From an uncultured Flavobacterium sp. (GTDB lineage Bacteria > Bacteroidota > Bacteroidia > Flavobacteriales > Flavobacteriaceae): 41,799 nucleotides of DNA. Location: NCBI RefSeq assembly GCF_946481155.1, contig NZ_CAMLMK010000012.1, positions 1 to 41,799 of the forward strand, written 5' to 3'. The position numbers were made by a program, and so were the translations under genes. Under the pieces are notes generated by a model. It did not search any database, had not been told where the DNA came from, and saw only the letters and a program-made list of their open reading frames with translations. Shown here in pieces: positions 7,962 to 16,515 of the stretch (position 1 is its first letter; each line of letters starts with the position of its first letter).

Positions 7962-8969
7962 TTACTTATATCTTGCCATAAACTCCTCAGCCTTTTCTAC
8001 CATATTCCGGCTTCCTGCGAAAAACGGTACGCGCTGGTGTAACTCCGTAGGTTTAATTTCCATCACTCTTCCGTAACCGTCCGAAGCTTTTCCTCCCGCC
8101 TGTTCCGCGATGAAAGCCATTGGATTGCATTCATAAAGCAAACGCAGTTTCCCGTTTGGCGCTTTGGAACTTGTCGGATAGATATAAATCCCGCCTTTGA
8201 TCATGTTTCGGTGAAAATCGGAAACCAGGCTTCCTATGTAACGGGAAGTATATGGCCTGTCCCCTTCTTCCAATTGGCAATATTTTATATAATCCTTTAC
8301 GCCTTGCGGAAAATGAATGTAATTCCCTTCGTTGATAGAATAGATCTTACCGTCTTTAGAGAACTGCATGTTCGGATGCGACAAATAGAAAGTCCCGATA
8401 GCAGGATTCAGCGTAAACCCGTTAACGCCATGACCCGTAGTATAAACAAGCATCGTTGAAGTTCCGTAAATCACATACCCGGCAGCAACCTGCTGATCGC
8501 CCGGTTGCAGAAAATCTTCCAGCGTTACCGGTGTTCCCATTGGAGTGACTCTTCGGTATACCGAGAAAATCGTCCCCACGGAAACATTCACATCAATATT
8601 GGAAGACCCGTCAAGCGGATCCATTAAGACTACATACTTATTATTATCATCTCCCGCTTTTCCGTGAACGGAGATAAAGTCATCGTTTTCTTCCGAAGCA
8701 ATACCGCATACAATTTCACGATTGATCAAAGTTTGGATAAATACTTCATTGGCATATACATCCAGTTTCTGCTGGTCTTCCCCCTGAATATTCTGCTCTC
8801 CGGCTGCACCAACGATATCCACCAACCCGGCTTTGTTCACTTTATAGCTTACTACCTTCGCTGCCAAACGAATAGCGTTGATAATTCGTGATAATTCCCC
8901 CGACGAATACTTAAATTCTTCCTGTTTTTCGATGATAAATTCACCTAAAGTCTTATTGCGTTGTTCCAT
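7962..8969 (-). CDS. fbp: Class I fructose-1,6-bisphosphatase
   Basis: The 335-residue protein is a class I fructose-1,6-bisphosphatase, which removes the 1-phosphate from fructose 1,6-bisphosphate in gluconeogenesis. The metal- and phosphate-binding signature [10 protein letters not shown] is at residues 117-126, preceded by the acidic CGIASEEND (residues 88-96) that supplies further metal ligands. Full length matches the family. It is a cytoplasmic single-gene unit. Upstream, AATATTTG on the minus strand at 8995-9002 is one mismatch from TAnnTTTG and 25 bases before the ATG, a likely but imperfect promoter. The downstream terminator is shared with the convergent TerB-like gene. Confidence 0.95.
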   Translation of the reverse strand: MEQRNKTLGEFIIEKQEEFKYSSGELSRIINAIRLAAKVVSYKVNKAGLVDIVGAAGEQNIQGEDQQKLDVYANEVFIQTLINREIVCGIASEENDDFISVHGKAGDDNNKYVVLMDPLDGSSNIDVNVSVGTIFSVYRRVTPMGTPVTLEDFLQPGDQQVAAGYVIYGTSTMLVYTTGHGVNGFTLNPAIGTFYLSHPNMQFSKDGKIYSINEGNYIHFPQGVKDYIKYCQLEEGDRPYTSRYIGSLVSDFHRNMIKGGIYIYPTSSKAPNGKLRLLYECNPMAFIAEQAGGKASDGYGRVMEIKPTELHQRVPFFAGSRNMVEKAEEFMARYK

Positions 8970-9077
8970 GTTTGTTGTGTTGGGTTTGCGTGTGCAAATA
9001 TTGATTTTAATTTTTGATTTTCAGTAAATCTGATAAAGAAAATCGTTTTCAAAAAAAAATCTAACATAAAGTTATTT

Positions 9078-9085
9078 TATCTTTG
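9078..9085 (+). promoter_or_regulatory. Candidate -7 promoter element of the M48 protease gene
   Basis: The sequence TATCTTTG is an exact TAnnTTTG match ending 17 bases before the ATG at 9103. No TTG-type -33 element is obvious upstream in the A-rich run. Confidence 0.55.
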
Positions 9086-9102
9086 AATCAAATTTTTAAA
9101 AA

Positions 9103-9945
9103 ATGAAAAAAAGGACTTTATTTTTAGTGTCAGCATTCCTGACACTTTGTGTTTCCAACGTGAAAGCCCAAATCAATTTAAGCGAAAAAGCATTGGGCGC
9201 TGTGCAAAAAGGAGTGACAGGTTTTACCTTCAGTGATGCTGATGCTGCAAATTTATCCAAAGAAGCAGTAGCGAAAATGGACAAGGAAAATCCCGTAGCC
9301 GATGATAAAGATCCCTATACCATCCGATTGAAAAAAGTCTTTGGAAAGCATACCACCGAGAACGGGCTGACCTTAAACTTCAAAGTATACAAATTAAAAG
9401 AAGTCAATGCCTTCGCTACGGCCGACGGAAGCGTTCGTGTCTATTCCGGATTAATGGACATCATGGATGACAATGAATTATTGGCAGTAATCGGACATGA
9501 AATCGGACACGTTGCCAATCACGATACAAGAGATGCCATAAAAGCCGCTTATCGAAAAGAAGCATTAGTAGACGCAGCCGGCTCGCAATACGAGAAGGTA
9601 GGAACGATTTCCGAAGGGCAAGCAGGAAAAATCGGCCATGCTCTAATCGACAGCCGCTATAGCAGAAAACAGGAGTCGGAAGCCGATATGTATTCTTATG
9701 ATTTCATGAAAAGACACGGTTATAATGTCAATGCCGTAGAATCTGCGTTTACGATTTTAGCAAAGCTTAACGAAGGTAAAGAAGCTTCTTTTATAGAGAA
9801 AATGCTAAGTTCCCATCCTGATCCAAAGGAAAGAGCTGCCGAAGCAAAAGCCAGAGCACAAAAAGACGGACTATACAAGCCCTATGTAAAGCAGACCGCA
9901 AAAAAACCGGCAGCAAAGAAAACAACTAAGAAAAAGAAAAAATAA
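9103..9945 (+). CDS. Periplasmic M48 family zinc metalloprotease
   Basis: The 280-residue protein begins with a signal peptide (MKKRTLFLV, hydrophobic core, cleavage likely after NVKA at residue 22). It carries the zinc protease motif HEIGH at residues 132-136 (H132, E133, H136). The third ligand is probably E191 in RKQESEAD, the counterpart of the E in RExxAD of this family. Residues DLxSRYSR-like in LIDSRYSRKQ also fit M48. There are no membrane segments after the signal, so it resembles the soluble LoiP/YcaL/BepA-like envelope proteases rather than HtpX. The C-terminus is a Lys/Ala-rich tail (residues 264-280) that could bind nucleic acid or envelope polymers, by guess only. The GNAT gene follows 6 bases later. 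Confidence 0.9.
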   Translation: MKKRTLFLVSAFLTLCVSNVKAQINLSEKALGAVQKGVTGFTFSDADAANLSKEAVAKMDKENPVADDKDPYTIRLKKVFGKHTTENGLTLNFKVYKLKEVNAFATADGSVRVYSGLMDIMDDNELLAVIGHEIGHVANHDTRDAIKAAYRKEALVDAAGSQYEKVGTISEGQAGKIGHALIDSRYSRKQESEADMYSYDFMKRHGYNVNAVESAFTILAKLNEGKEASFIEKMLSSHPDPKERAAEAKARAQKDGLYKPYVKQTAKKPAAKKTTKKKKK

Positions 9946-9951
9946 AGTACG

Positions 9952-10425
9952 ATGCTCATCAGAACAGGAACTAAGGCAGACATGCCCGCAGTGCTCGATT
10001 TAATCCGGGAACTGGCGATTTTTGAAAAAGAACCCGACGCCGTAGTGGTAACCGTGGCAGATCTGGAGAAAGACGGCTTTGGCGACAAACCCTTATTCCA
10101 CACATTTATCGCCGAACTTGATAACGAGATTGTCGGAATGGCCCTGTACTATTACCGTTACTCCACCTGGAAAGGCAAAACCATACATTTGGAAGATTTG
10201 ATCGTAAAAGAGAAAATGCGCGGCACGGGTTTAGGCATGGCACTTTACACCGAAATCATGAAACAGGGCAAAAAAGATAGTGTCCGGCGCATCGAATGGA
10301 ACGTTTTGGACTGGAACCGGAATGCCATCGACTTCTACGAAAAATCCGGAGCACGGATATTGGACGACTGGAGAGTAGTACAAATGACCGAAGAAGGAAT
10401 AGACGATTTTTTAAGTAACAGATAA
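9952..10425 (+). CDS. GNAT family N-acetyltransferase, SSAT-like
   Basis: The 157-residue protein is a GNAT acetyltransferase that would move an acetyl group from acetyl-CoA to an amine. The acetyl-CoA loop motif, RGTGLG, is at residues 90-95, preceded by WKGKTIHLEDLIV and followed by WNRNAIDFYEKSGA. These flanks are like those of the spermidine/spermine or thialysine acetyltransferase (SSAT-like) branch. The natural substrate, polyamine or lysine analogue, is an inference. It starts 6 bases after the M48 protease gene and is probably co-transcribed with it, while aspartate kinase begins 44 bases further on. Confidence 0.85.
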   Translation: MLIRTGTKADMPAVLDLIRELAIFEKEPDAVVVTVADLEKDGFGDKPLFHTFIAELDNEIVGMALYYYRYSTWKGKTIHLEDLIVKEKMRGTGLGMALYTEIMKQGKKDSVRRIEWNVLDWNRNAIDFYEKSGARILDDWRVVQMTEEGIDDFLSNR

Positions 10426-10469
10426 CAATAGCAGGATAGACTGAGATTTATCCATCGATTTAAAATAGT

Positions 10470-11723
10470 ATGAGAATTTTCAAATTTGGAGGTGCATCGG
10501 TAAAAGATGCCGACGGTATTAAAAATGTTTATAATGTTTTACAGCAAGTAGGCTATGAAGACGTTCTGCTCGTGGTTTCAGCTATGGGGAAAACGACTAA
10601 CGCCTTAGAAGTTGTCATCAGGAATTATTTCGACAAATCGAAGGAATTAAACGCTTCGGTTCAGGAAGTCAAGAAGTACCATAACCAGATTTTACTTGAT
10701 TTGTTTGATGATGAAAAGCACGAAGCATTTACCGCCGTAAACAAGCATTTTGCAGATTTGGAATACTTTTTAAATACCAATAAATCGCCAAATTATAATT
10801 TCGTTTACGATCAGATCGTGAGTTTAGGCGAAATCATTTCAACGACCATCCTGAGCCACTATTTTAATCATGTTGGCCTGAAAAACCAATGGGTAGACGT
10901 CCGTAATCTTATCAAAACCGACAACACTTATCGTGATGCCATTGTGGATTGGGAACTGACACAGAAAACTATTTCAAAAAACATCAAAAAGAAGACGCTG
11001 AACATCACACAGGGATTTTTAGGATCCGATGAAAATAATTTCACCACGACTTTAGGCCGTGAAGGTTCCGATTATACAGCTGCGATTTTTGCGTATTGCC
11101 TAAATGCAGAAAGCGTAACCATCTGGAAAGATGTTCCCGGAGTTTTGAATGCCGATCCTAGGTATTTTGAAAACACAACTCTACTAAACCAGATTTCCTA
11201 CCGTGAAGCCATTGAATTAGCGTTCTACGGCGCTTCGGTTATCCATCCGAAAACACTGCAACCCTTACAAAGCAAGGAAATTCCGTTGTATGTGAAATCG
11301 TTTATCAATCCGCTTTTACCTGGAACCAGTGTGTCAAAAGGTGCGCATCTGGAACCGAAAACGGCCTGCTTTATCGTAAAGAAAAACCAGTTGCTGCTTT
11401 CGCTTTCCTCAATTGACTTTTCGTTTATCATGGAAGAGAACATCAGCGAGGTTTTTGCATTGCTGCATAAATTTAAGATGAAAGTGAGCCTGATCCAGAA
11501 TTCTGCCATTAGTTTCTCGGTTTGCATCGAAGACAAATTCGGAAACTTCAACGAACTGAAAAGCATCCTGGCAAAAAAATTCAAGGTAAGCTACAACGAG
11601 AATGTGTCGTTATATACAATTCGCCATTTCACGGACAAAGCCATTCAGATGGTGGAAAAAGACAAAACCGTATTGGTAAAGCAATTGAACCGCGAAACCA
11701 TGCAGATTGTAACAAAAGAATAG
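10470..11723 (+). CDS. lysC: Aspartate kinase (monofunctional)
   Basis: The 417-residue protein is aspartate kinase, which phosphorylates L-aspartate in the first step of Lys, Thr and Met synthesis. The kinase signature KFGGASV is at residues 5-11, and TTLGREGSDYTAA plus WKDVPGVLNADPR lie in the catalytic domain. The last about 115 residues have the spacing of ACT regulatory domains, beginning near KNQLLLSLSSIDFSF, so feedback control by an amino acid is likely but the ligand cannot be read. It carries no homoserine dehydrogenase or decarboxylase domain, so it is not a bifunctional form. It is followed directly by a strong terminator. Confidence 0.93.
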   Translation: MRIFKFGGASVKDADGIKNVYNVLQQVGYEDVLLVVSAMGKTTNALEVVIRNYFDKSKELNASVQEVKKYHNQILLDLFDDEKHEAFTAVNKHFADLEYFLNTNKSPNYNFVYDQIVSLGEIISTTILSHYFNHVGLKNQWVDVRNLIKTDNTYRDAIVDWELTQKTISKNIKKKTLNITQGFLGSDENNFTTTLGREGSDYTAAIFAYCLNAESVTIWKDVPGVLNADPRYFENTTLLNQISYREAIELAFYGASVIHPKTLQPLQSKEIPLYVKSFINPLLPGTSVSKGAHLEPKTACFIVKKNQLLLSLSSIDFSFIMEENISEVFALLHKFKMKVSLIQNSAISFSVCIEDKFGNFNELKSILAKKFKVSYNENVSLYTIRHFTDKAIQMVEKDKTVLVKQLNRETMQIVTKE

Positions 11724-11726
11724 TTT

Positions 11727-11759
11727 AAAAGCCGAAAACCACCCACGTTTTCGGCTTTT
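11727..11759 (+). terminator. Intrinsic terminator after aspartate kinase
   Basis: Perfect 13-bp arms, AAAAGCCGAAAAC (11727-11739) and GTTTTCGGCTTTT (11747-11759), enclose a 7-base loop and are followed by a T-rich run. It begins 3 bases after the lysC stop codon. Confidence 0.9.
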
Positions 11760-11782
11760 TTATTTTTCTCGATTTTAAATAC

Positions 11783-11790
11783 TACTTTTG
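11783..11790 (+). promoter_or_regulatory. Candidate -7 promoter element of the large outer-membrane protein gene
   Basis: TACTTTTG is an exact TAnnTTTG match ending 22 bases before the ATG at 11813, just after the upstream terminator. No good -33 element is visible. Confidence 0.5.
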
Positions 11791-11812
11791 AGGTTTACGA
11801 GTTATAGTAGTT

Positions 11813-14800
11813 ATGTTGAAACGGGCGTATTTACTCATTCTTTTCTTTAGTTTTTCTGCAGTTTCTGCTCAGGAAACCCAAACGCCGTATCAAACCAAAA
11901 AAATTACATTTTCCCAGCAAAGTATTTCTATCGACAGCGTAAGCATCAATAAGGAATTCTTCAGGCTTTTGGACAAATCCGGAAACGAAATCGATACCGC
12001 TTTTTATAAAGTCGACTTCCAGAAGGGAACGTTGTTATTCAAAAACAATTTTCAGTCTTCCGACACGCTTACTGTCCGCTATCTAAAATTTCCCGAATAC
12101 CTTACCAAAAAATACAGTATTTACGATCAAAGCCGTGTGGTGAGCAATGAAGCCGGGCGGAACTTATATCAGGTTTCCCGTGAGCCCATCAGTACTTTCA
12201 AACCTTTTGACGGACTGAGCACTTCGGGAAGTATTATGCGTGGCGTAACCGTCGGGAACAATCAGAATACGGTTGTGAATTCCAATCTGGATTTACAGAT
12301 TACCGGAAAAATCTCCGACAAAGTGAGTCTGCGTGCCTCGCTTCAGGACAGCAATATTCCGCTTCAGGAAGGTGGCTACTCGCAGAAACTGGATGAATTC
12401 GACCAGATTTTCGTTGAATTATTCTCAGATAAATGGACCATCCGGGCGGGAGATTTATTTCTGGAAAACCGACAGTCGCGCTTTCTGAATTTCAACAAAA
12501 AAGTACAGGGCCTGTCCACACATTTCACTTTCGGAAAACCAGAAAATAAAACCGATGTTTTTGTCGCAGCAGCCATTGTTCGCGGACAATACGCCCGAAG
12601 CACATTTACCGGCCAGGAAGGCAATCAGGGGCCCTATAAACTTAAAGGCCCGAATGGCGAACTGTATGTTTTAGTGATTTCAGGTTCGGAAAAAGTGTAT
12701 GCCAACGGAATCCTGCTCGAACGCGGTGAGAACAACGACTATGTGATTGATTACAATGCGGGAGAAATCCGGTTTACGTCTTTGTTTCCGATTACCTCCG
12801 AAATGCGGATCAATGTGGAATACCAGTATTCGGACCGAAGCTATACACGATTTGTGACCTATGGCGGTGTTACGCACGAACGGGAAAAATGGAGCATTGG
12901 CGGATTTGTGTATTCCGAAAATGATGTAAAGAATCAGCCATTACAGCAAAACCTGTCTTCGGAACAGGCGCAGATTTTATCCCAGGCAGGCGACAATCCG
13001 GATTTAATGACTGCGCCTTCAGCCTATGAAGACAGCTATTCCGAAAATAAAATCCTCTATCGGAAAATAATCGTTGGCACCGAAGAAGTTTTTGAATATT
13101 CCACGGATGCTACTGAAACCTTGTACAATGTGAAGTTTCTATTGATTGGAAATAACCAGGGGAATTATATTCTGTCCAGCAGTCAGGCGATTGGCCGTAT
13201 TTATCAGTATGTGTCACCCGTAGCCGGAATTCCGCAGGGAAATTACGAACCGATTACAAGATTGGTTCCGCCTACAAAAATTCAGATCGCGACGGTTTTA
13301 GGAAAATACAATCCCAGTGAGAAAACGAATGTTGATTTTGAAGTCGGCCTCAGCAATAACGATAAAAATTTATTTTCTTCCACAGATGACAATGACAATA
13401 AAGGTCTAGCCGGAAAAATCAATGCAAAACAACGCCTTTACACGGGAAAATGGAATGTGGACGCTTTCGCCAATTATCAATTCGTACAAAAAGAATTTAA
13501 AACCATCGAGCGGTTGTTTACCATTGAATTCGATCGGGACTGGAATCTTACCAATCCGCTGGGCGATCAGAGCCTGCTGATCTCGGGGATAAATTTTAGC
13601 TTGCCCAACAAAGGCTTTGCAAAATACCAGCTGGAAAAGCTCGATTTCTCGGAAAGTCTTTCGGGAACACGCCATGTCGTGGACGGATTTTTCAAACTGA
13701 GCCAGTGGACATTTTCCAATAACAGCAGTGCCCTGAAAAGTGACGGAGATTATGCCGAATCACGTTTTATCCGAAGTCAGACCCGGGCCAAGTATAATTT
13801 CAGCAAGAATTGGATCGGCGGCAGTTTTCGATTGGAAGACAATGAAGAAAAGATTAAGGCAACGAATCAGTTTTCGGCATTAAGTCAGCGTTACAAGGAA
13901 TTTGGAGCGTTTGTGGGCCGGGGTGACAGTACCAAAGTGCATATCGAATTAGGATATCTGCACCGCGTCAACGACAGTTTGCAAAATGGATTTATTCAGA
14001 AAGTCAACACCTCGCATTCCTATTATCTCAAATCGAAACTGATCCAGAACGAAAAAAGTGATTTGTCTTTATTTGTCAATTACAGAAAGCTGAAATTTGT
14101 AGACGAAACCCGACCGGATGAACCTTCACTGAATTCGCGTTTGCTTTATAATGACCGGTTTTTCAATCAGTTGATTCAGGTTACGACGGCCTATGAAACT
14201 ACTTCGGGAACCATTCCGCAACAGGAGTTTACCTATCTGGAGGTCGAGCCGGGCCAGGGAATTTACGTCTGGAATGATTACAACGGCAATGGAACGCAGG
14301 AATTACAGGAGTTCGAAGTAGCGGCTTTTCCGGATCAGGCGAAGTATGTGAAGGTGTTTCTGCCGAATCAGATTTTCGTAAAAACCCATCAGAACAAATT
14401 CTCGCAGGCACTTACTTTAAACCCATTGCAATGGCAAAACGAAACCGGGCTGAAGAAGTTCCTTTCCTATTTTTACAATCAGACATCCTTTCTGATGGAC
14501 CGGAAAATTCTGCGTCAGGAAAACAATTTTGATCTGAATCCCTTTTCGACAAGCGATACTGATTTATTGGGACTGAATTCTACTTTCCGCAACAGCTTGT
14601 TTTACAACAGAGGGAAACAGCGGCATTCGGTTACTTATACCTTCCTGACCAATCATTCGAAGAACTTGCTTTCGTCCGGTTCACAGGAAAACGAGAGCGA
14701 TTCACATCAATTCCAGTATGCGCATCTGGTACAGAAAATATGGCTTTTCGGTTTTAATGGTAAGACTATCTCCAATTCGGTTACTTCGGAAAATTATCCA

Positions 14801-15217
14801 AGCAAAAACTATGATCTGCAAGGGTATCAGCTGGTGCCTAAGATTTCTTATCTGTTTTCACAAAATGCAAGTTGGGATCTTTTTTATGAATTTCAGCATA
14901 AAGAAAACAAGATTAATGCCATGGAAACACTTGACCAGCAACGATTAGGAACGTCCTTTAATTATTCCTCCCAGAAGAAGTTTACCGCGAACGGGGAATT
15001 CTCTTTTTACACGAATGAATTTTCAGGAAACCAGTTATCAGCGGTCGCTTATCAGATGCTGGAAGGGCTTCAGCCCGGTAAGAACCTGACCTGGCGTTTG
15101 CTGCTGCAAAAGAATCTTACGCAATATCTTGATGTAAATATCAATTATCAGGGCAGAAAAAGCGAAACCAGCAAAACTATTCATACGGGCAACATCCAAT
15201 TAAGAGCCTATTTTTAA
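11813..15217 (+). CDS. Large outer-membrane beta-barrel protein with SprA-like N-terminal motif
   Basis: The 1134-residue protein has a signal peptide (cleavage likely after VSAQ at residue 20), a mature part rich in alternating aromatic and polar residues, and a C-terminal Phe, all fitting an outer-membrane barrel. Residues 137-220 contain SGSIMRGVTVGNNQ followed by a stretch on the pattern GKISDKVSLRASLQDSNIPL and a DEFDQIFVEL segment. I recognise the same order in the N-terminal part of SprA, the type IX secretion translocon barrel. SprA is more than twice as long, so this is not SprA itself. It is probably a paralog or distant relative, and its role in secretion is not shown. It is a single-gene unit; the next gene starts 54 bases after its stop. 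Confidence 0.7.
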   Translation: MLKRAYLLILFFSFSAVSAQETQTPYQTKKITFSQQSISIDSVSINKEFFRLLDKSGNEIDTAFYKVDFQKGTLLFKNNFQSSDTLTVRYLKFPEYLTKKYSIYDQSRVVSNEAGRNLYQVSREPISTFKPFDGLSTSGSIMRGVTVGNNQNTVVNSNLDLQITGKISDKVSLRASLQDSNIPLQEGGYSQKLDEFDQIFVELFSDKWTIRAGDLFLENRQSRFLNFNKKVQGLSTHFTFGKPENKTDVFVAAAIVRGQYARSTFTGQEGNQGPYKLKGPNGELYVLVISGSEKVYANGILLERGENNDYVIDYNAGEIRFTSLFPITSEMRINVEYQYSDRSYTRFVTYGGVTHEREKWSIGGFVYSENDVKNQPLQQNLSSEQAQILSQAGDNPDLMTAPSAYEDSYSENKILYRKIIVGTEEVFEYSTDATETLYNVKFLLIGNNQGNYILSSSQAIGRIYQYVSPVAGIPQGNYEPITRLVPPTKIQIATVLGKYNPSEKTNVDFEVGLSNNDKNLFSSTDDNDNKGLAGKINAKQRLYTGKWNVDAFANYQFVQKEFKTIERLFTIEFDRDWNLTNPLGDQSLLISGINFSLPNKGFAKYQLEKLDFSESLSGTRHVVDGFFKLSQWTFSNNSSALKSDGDYAESRFIRSQTRAKYNFSKNWIGGSFRLEDNEEKIKATNQFSALSQRYKEFGAFVGRGDSTKVHIELGYLHRVNDSLQNGFIQKVNTSHSYYLKSKLIQNEKSDLSLFVNYRKLKFVDETRPDEPSLNSRLLYNDRFFNQLIQVTTAYETTSGTIPQQEFTYLEVEPGQGIYVWNDYNGNGTQELQEFEVAAFPDQAKYVKVFLPNQIFVKTHQNKFSQALTLNPLQWQNETGLKKFLSYFYNQTSFLMDRKILRQENNFDLNPFSTSDTDLLGLNSTFRNSLFYNRGKQRHSVTYTFLTNHSKNLLSSGSQENESDSHQFQYAHLVQKIWLFGFNGKTISNSVTSENYPSKNYDLQGYQLVPKISYLFSQNASWDLFYEFQHKENKINAMETLDQQRLGTSFNYSSQKKFTANGEFSFYTNEFSGNQLSAVAYQMLEGLQPGKNLTWRLLLQKNLTQYLDVNINYQGRKSETSKTIHTGNIQLRAYF

Positions 15218-15271
15218 GTATCGTTATCTGAATTTTCATAAATTTATATTGATAATCAATTCTTTAAAATT

Positions 15272-15712
15272 ATGAAAACAGTTTTTTTTCTCTTGCTTAG
15301 TGCGATATTTTCGCTAAGCACTTTCGCTCAGGACACCACCCCTATTAAAAAAACCGTGCGAACCGTTAAAACTAAGACTGAAAAAACAGTAAAAAAGACG
15401 GAACCGAAAGTAAAAAAAGTCGTTACCAAAACTACTGAAAAGGCAGAGGTTATTGGGGATAAAGTCGCCAAAGGAACCAAAAAAGCGGCGGTCAAAACCA
15501 AGGAAGCAATTACGAAAACAGGAACGAAAGTTAAAGTCGAAACCAAAAAAGCAGTAAGAAAGGTTAAAGAAACTTCGAGTAATGAAAAAGCACCGGCCAA
15601 ACCCGATAAAGTCACCGGAGAATATAATGGGCATAAAGTATATACCGGTCCGCGTGGCGGGAAATACTACATCAATTCCAATGGCAACAAAACCTATATT
15701 GATGTTAATTAA
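15272..15712 (+). CDS. Secreted Lys-rich protein with C-terminal PBCV basic-adaptor-like domain
   Basis: The 146-residue protein has a signal peptide (cleavage likely near STFAQ at residue 20). A long Lys/Thr/Val-rich low-complexity region with repeated KK-T and VK-T units (about residues 26-105) resembles histone H1 tails. The last 29 residues read VYTGPRGGKYYINSNG then NKTYI, matching the small 'PBCV-specific basic adaptor' motif known from chlorella viruses and scattered bacteria. Its high basicity suggests binding to nucleic acid or an acidic surface polymer, but with an export signal this would be outside the cytoplasm. The biological role is unknown. It is in the same direction as, and 105 bases before, the next lipoprotein gene. 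Confidence 0.75.
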   Translation: MKTVFFLLLSAIFSLSTFAQDTTPIKKTVRTVKTKTEKTVKKTEPKVKKVVTKTTEKAEVIGDKVAKGTKKAAVKTKEAITKTGTKVKVETKKAVRKVKETSSNEKAPAKPDKVTGEYNGHKVYTGPRGGKYYINSNGNKTYIDVN

Positions 15713-15790
15713 TTCCTGTTTCATCTGAAACGAAATAAAACACATTTGTTTTTTTAACAGACTCAATAATAGAGACATCTGAAAAAGAAG

Positions 15791-15798
15791 TACATTTG
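15791..15798 (+). promoter_or_regulatory. Candidate -7 promoter element of the HGQxGHRC lipoprotein gene
   Basis: TACATTTG is an exact TAnnTTTG match ending 19 bases before the ATG at 15818. No clear -33 element was seen. Confidence 0.5.
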
Positions 15799-15817
15799 AA
15801 ATTCTTATAGCAACATC

Positions 15818-16402
15818 ATGAAAACAAAAACATATTGGAGTGTACTTTTAGCAACGGGACTGCTCTTCGTTTCGTGCAAGAAAGAAGAAACTGTGGAGAC
15901 TGCGGCTAAACCCGTTCCGTCCGTTTACGAAATACTTAATGGCAACAAAGTAGCAACACCGCCACCGACGCCACCTGTACAGGTACAGCAAAATACAACT
16001 GCGGTTCCTCAAACAGTGACGACGACGCAAACAGCGCCTACTCCGGTAGCTGTTGGGAAAGGAATGAACCCTTCTCACGGTCAACCCGGACATCGATGTG
16101 ATATTCCAGTGGGTGCACCTTTGAATTCACCACCTGGAAAAACAGCAGTAAAAACGCAGCCTGCCCCCGGGAAGGCGATAGTGACACAAACTACCATTCC
16201 AAGCACACCAACCACTAACAATTCAGGTGTGCCGGCACTTTTAAATTCACCTACACCTGTAACTACTGCGCCGGGCATGAATCCGCCACACGGACAGGCC
16301 GGACACCGCTGCGACATCGCCGTTGGTGCGCCACTAAATAAAACGGAAGAGAAGAAAGACGAAAAAATAGAGGAAAAGAAAGTCGAAGAGAAAAAAGAAT
16401 AA
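15818..16402 (+). CDS. Lipoprotein with duplicated HGQxGHRC motif
   Basis: The 194-residue protein has a lipoprotein signal (lipobox LFVSC, Cys20) and a disordered Pro/Thr/Gln-rich body. It contains two copies of a 22-residue motif, GMNPxHGQxGHRCDIxVGA plus PLN, at residues 82-103 and 153-174; they differ at three positions. The two His and one Cys per copy could bind a metal such as copper, which is inference. The C-terminus is a charged Lys/Glu repeat, likely a coiled or flexible tail. I know of this short motif in other Bacteroidota proteins but know no tested function. A strong terminator follows at once. Confidence 0.8.
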   Translation: MKTKTYWSVLLATGLLFVSCKKEETVETAAKPVPSVYEILNGNKVATPPPTPPVQVQQNTTAVPQTVTTTQTAPTPVAVGKGMNPSHGQPGHRCDIPVGAPLNSPPGKTAVKTQPAPGKAIVTQTTIPSTPTTNNSGVPALLNSPTPVTTAPGMNPPHGQAGHRCDIAVGAPLNKTEEKKDEKIEEKKVEEKKE

Positions 16403-16434
16403 AAAAAAACCGCAACAGTTGTTGCGGTTTTTTT
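16403..16434. terminator. Bidirectional terminator between lipoprotein gene and tRNA-Ala
   Basis: Perfect 14-bp arms, AAAAAAACCGCAAC (16403-16416) and GTTGCGGTTTTTTT (16421-16434), enclose an AGTT loop. A seven-base A-run and T-run end the arms, so it can stop transcripts from either side. It starts just after the lipoprotein stop and lies one base beyond the 3' end of the tRNA. Confidence 0.92.
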
Positions 16435-16435
16435 G

Positions 16436-16509
16436 TGGAGAAGATGGGGCTCGAACCCACGACCTCTTGACTGCCAGTCAAGCACTCTAGCCAACTGAGC
16501 TACATCCCC
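16436..16509 (-). tRNA. tRNA-Ala (anticodon GGC)
   Basis: A 74-base cloverleaf folds on the minus strand. Its acceptor stem is GGGGATG with CTTCTCC, its D arm GCTC/GAGT, its anticodon stem CTTGA/TCAAG with loop CTGGCAG (anticodon GGC), and its T arm GTGGG/CCCAT with the TTCGAGC loop. The G3:U70 wobble pair, the key alanine identity element, and discriminator A73 agree with the anticodon, so this reads GCC (and GCU by wobble). Position 6:67 is a U-U mismatch. The 3' CCA is not encoded after A73. It starts 6 bases after the stop codon of the PaaK-like gene on the same strand and may be co-transcribed with it. Confidence 0.93.
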
Positions 16510-16515
16510 AAAATA

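Noticed and set aside
15718..15731. Small GTTTC/GAAAC hairpin after the Lys-rich protein gene as a terminator.
   Set aside because: The stem is only five to six pairs and is not followed directly by a T-tract.
15314..15778. Antisense frames opposite the Lys-rich secreted protein (up to 154 residues, Phe/Gly-rich).
   Set aside because: Their composition is simply the reverse of a Lys/Thr repeat, and no domain or promoter supports them.
16081..16494. A 137-residue frame on the minus strand across the lipoprotein gene, terminator and tRNA.
   Set aside because: It runs through a tRNA gene and terminator, and is the shadow of a Pro/Thr-rich repeat gene.
16436..16509. Reading the tRNA as tRNA-Gly (GCC).
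   Set aside because: GCC is only seen when the loop is read on the wrong strand; the correct strand gives anticodon GGC, and the G3:U70 pair and A73 confirm Ala.
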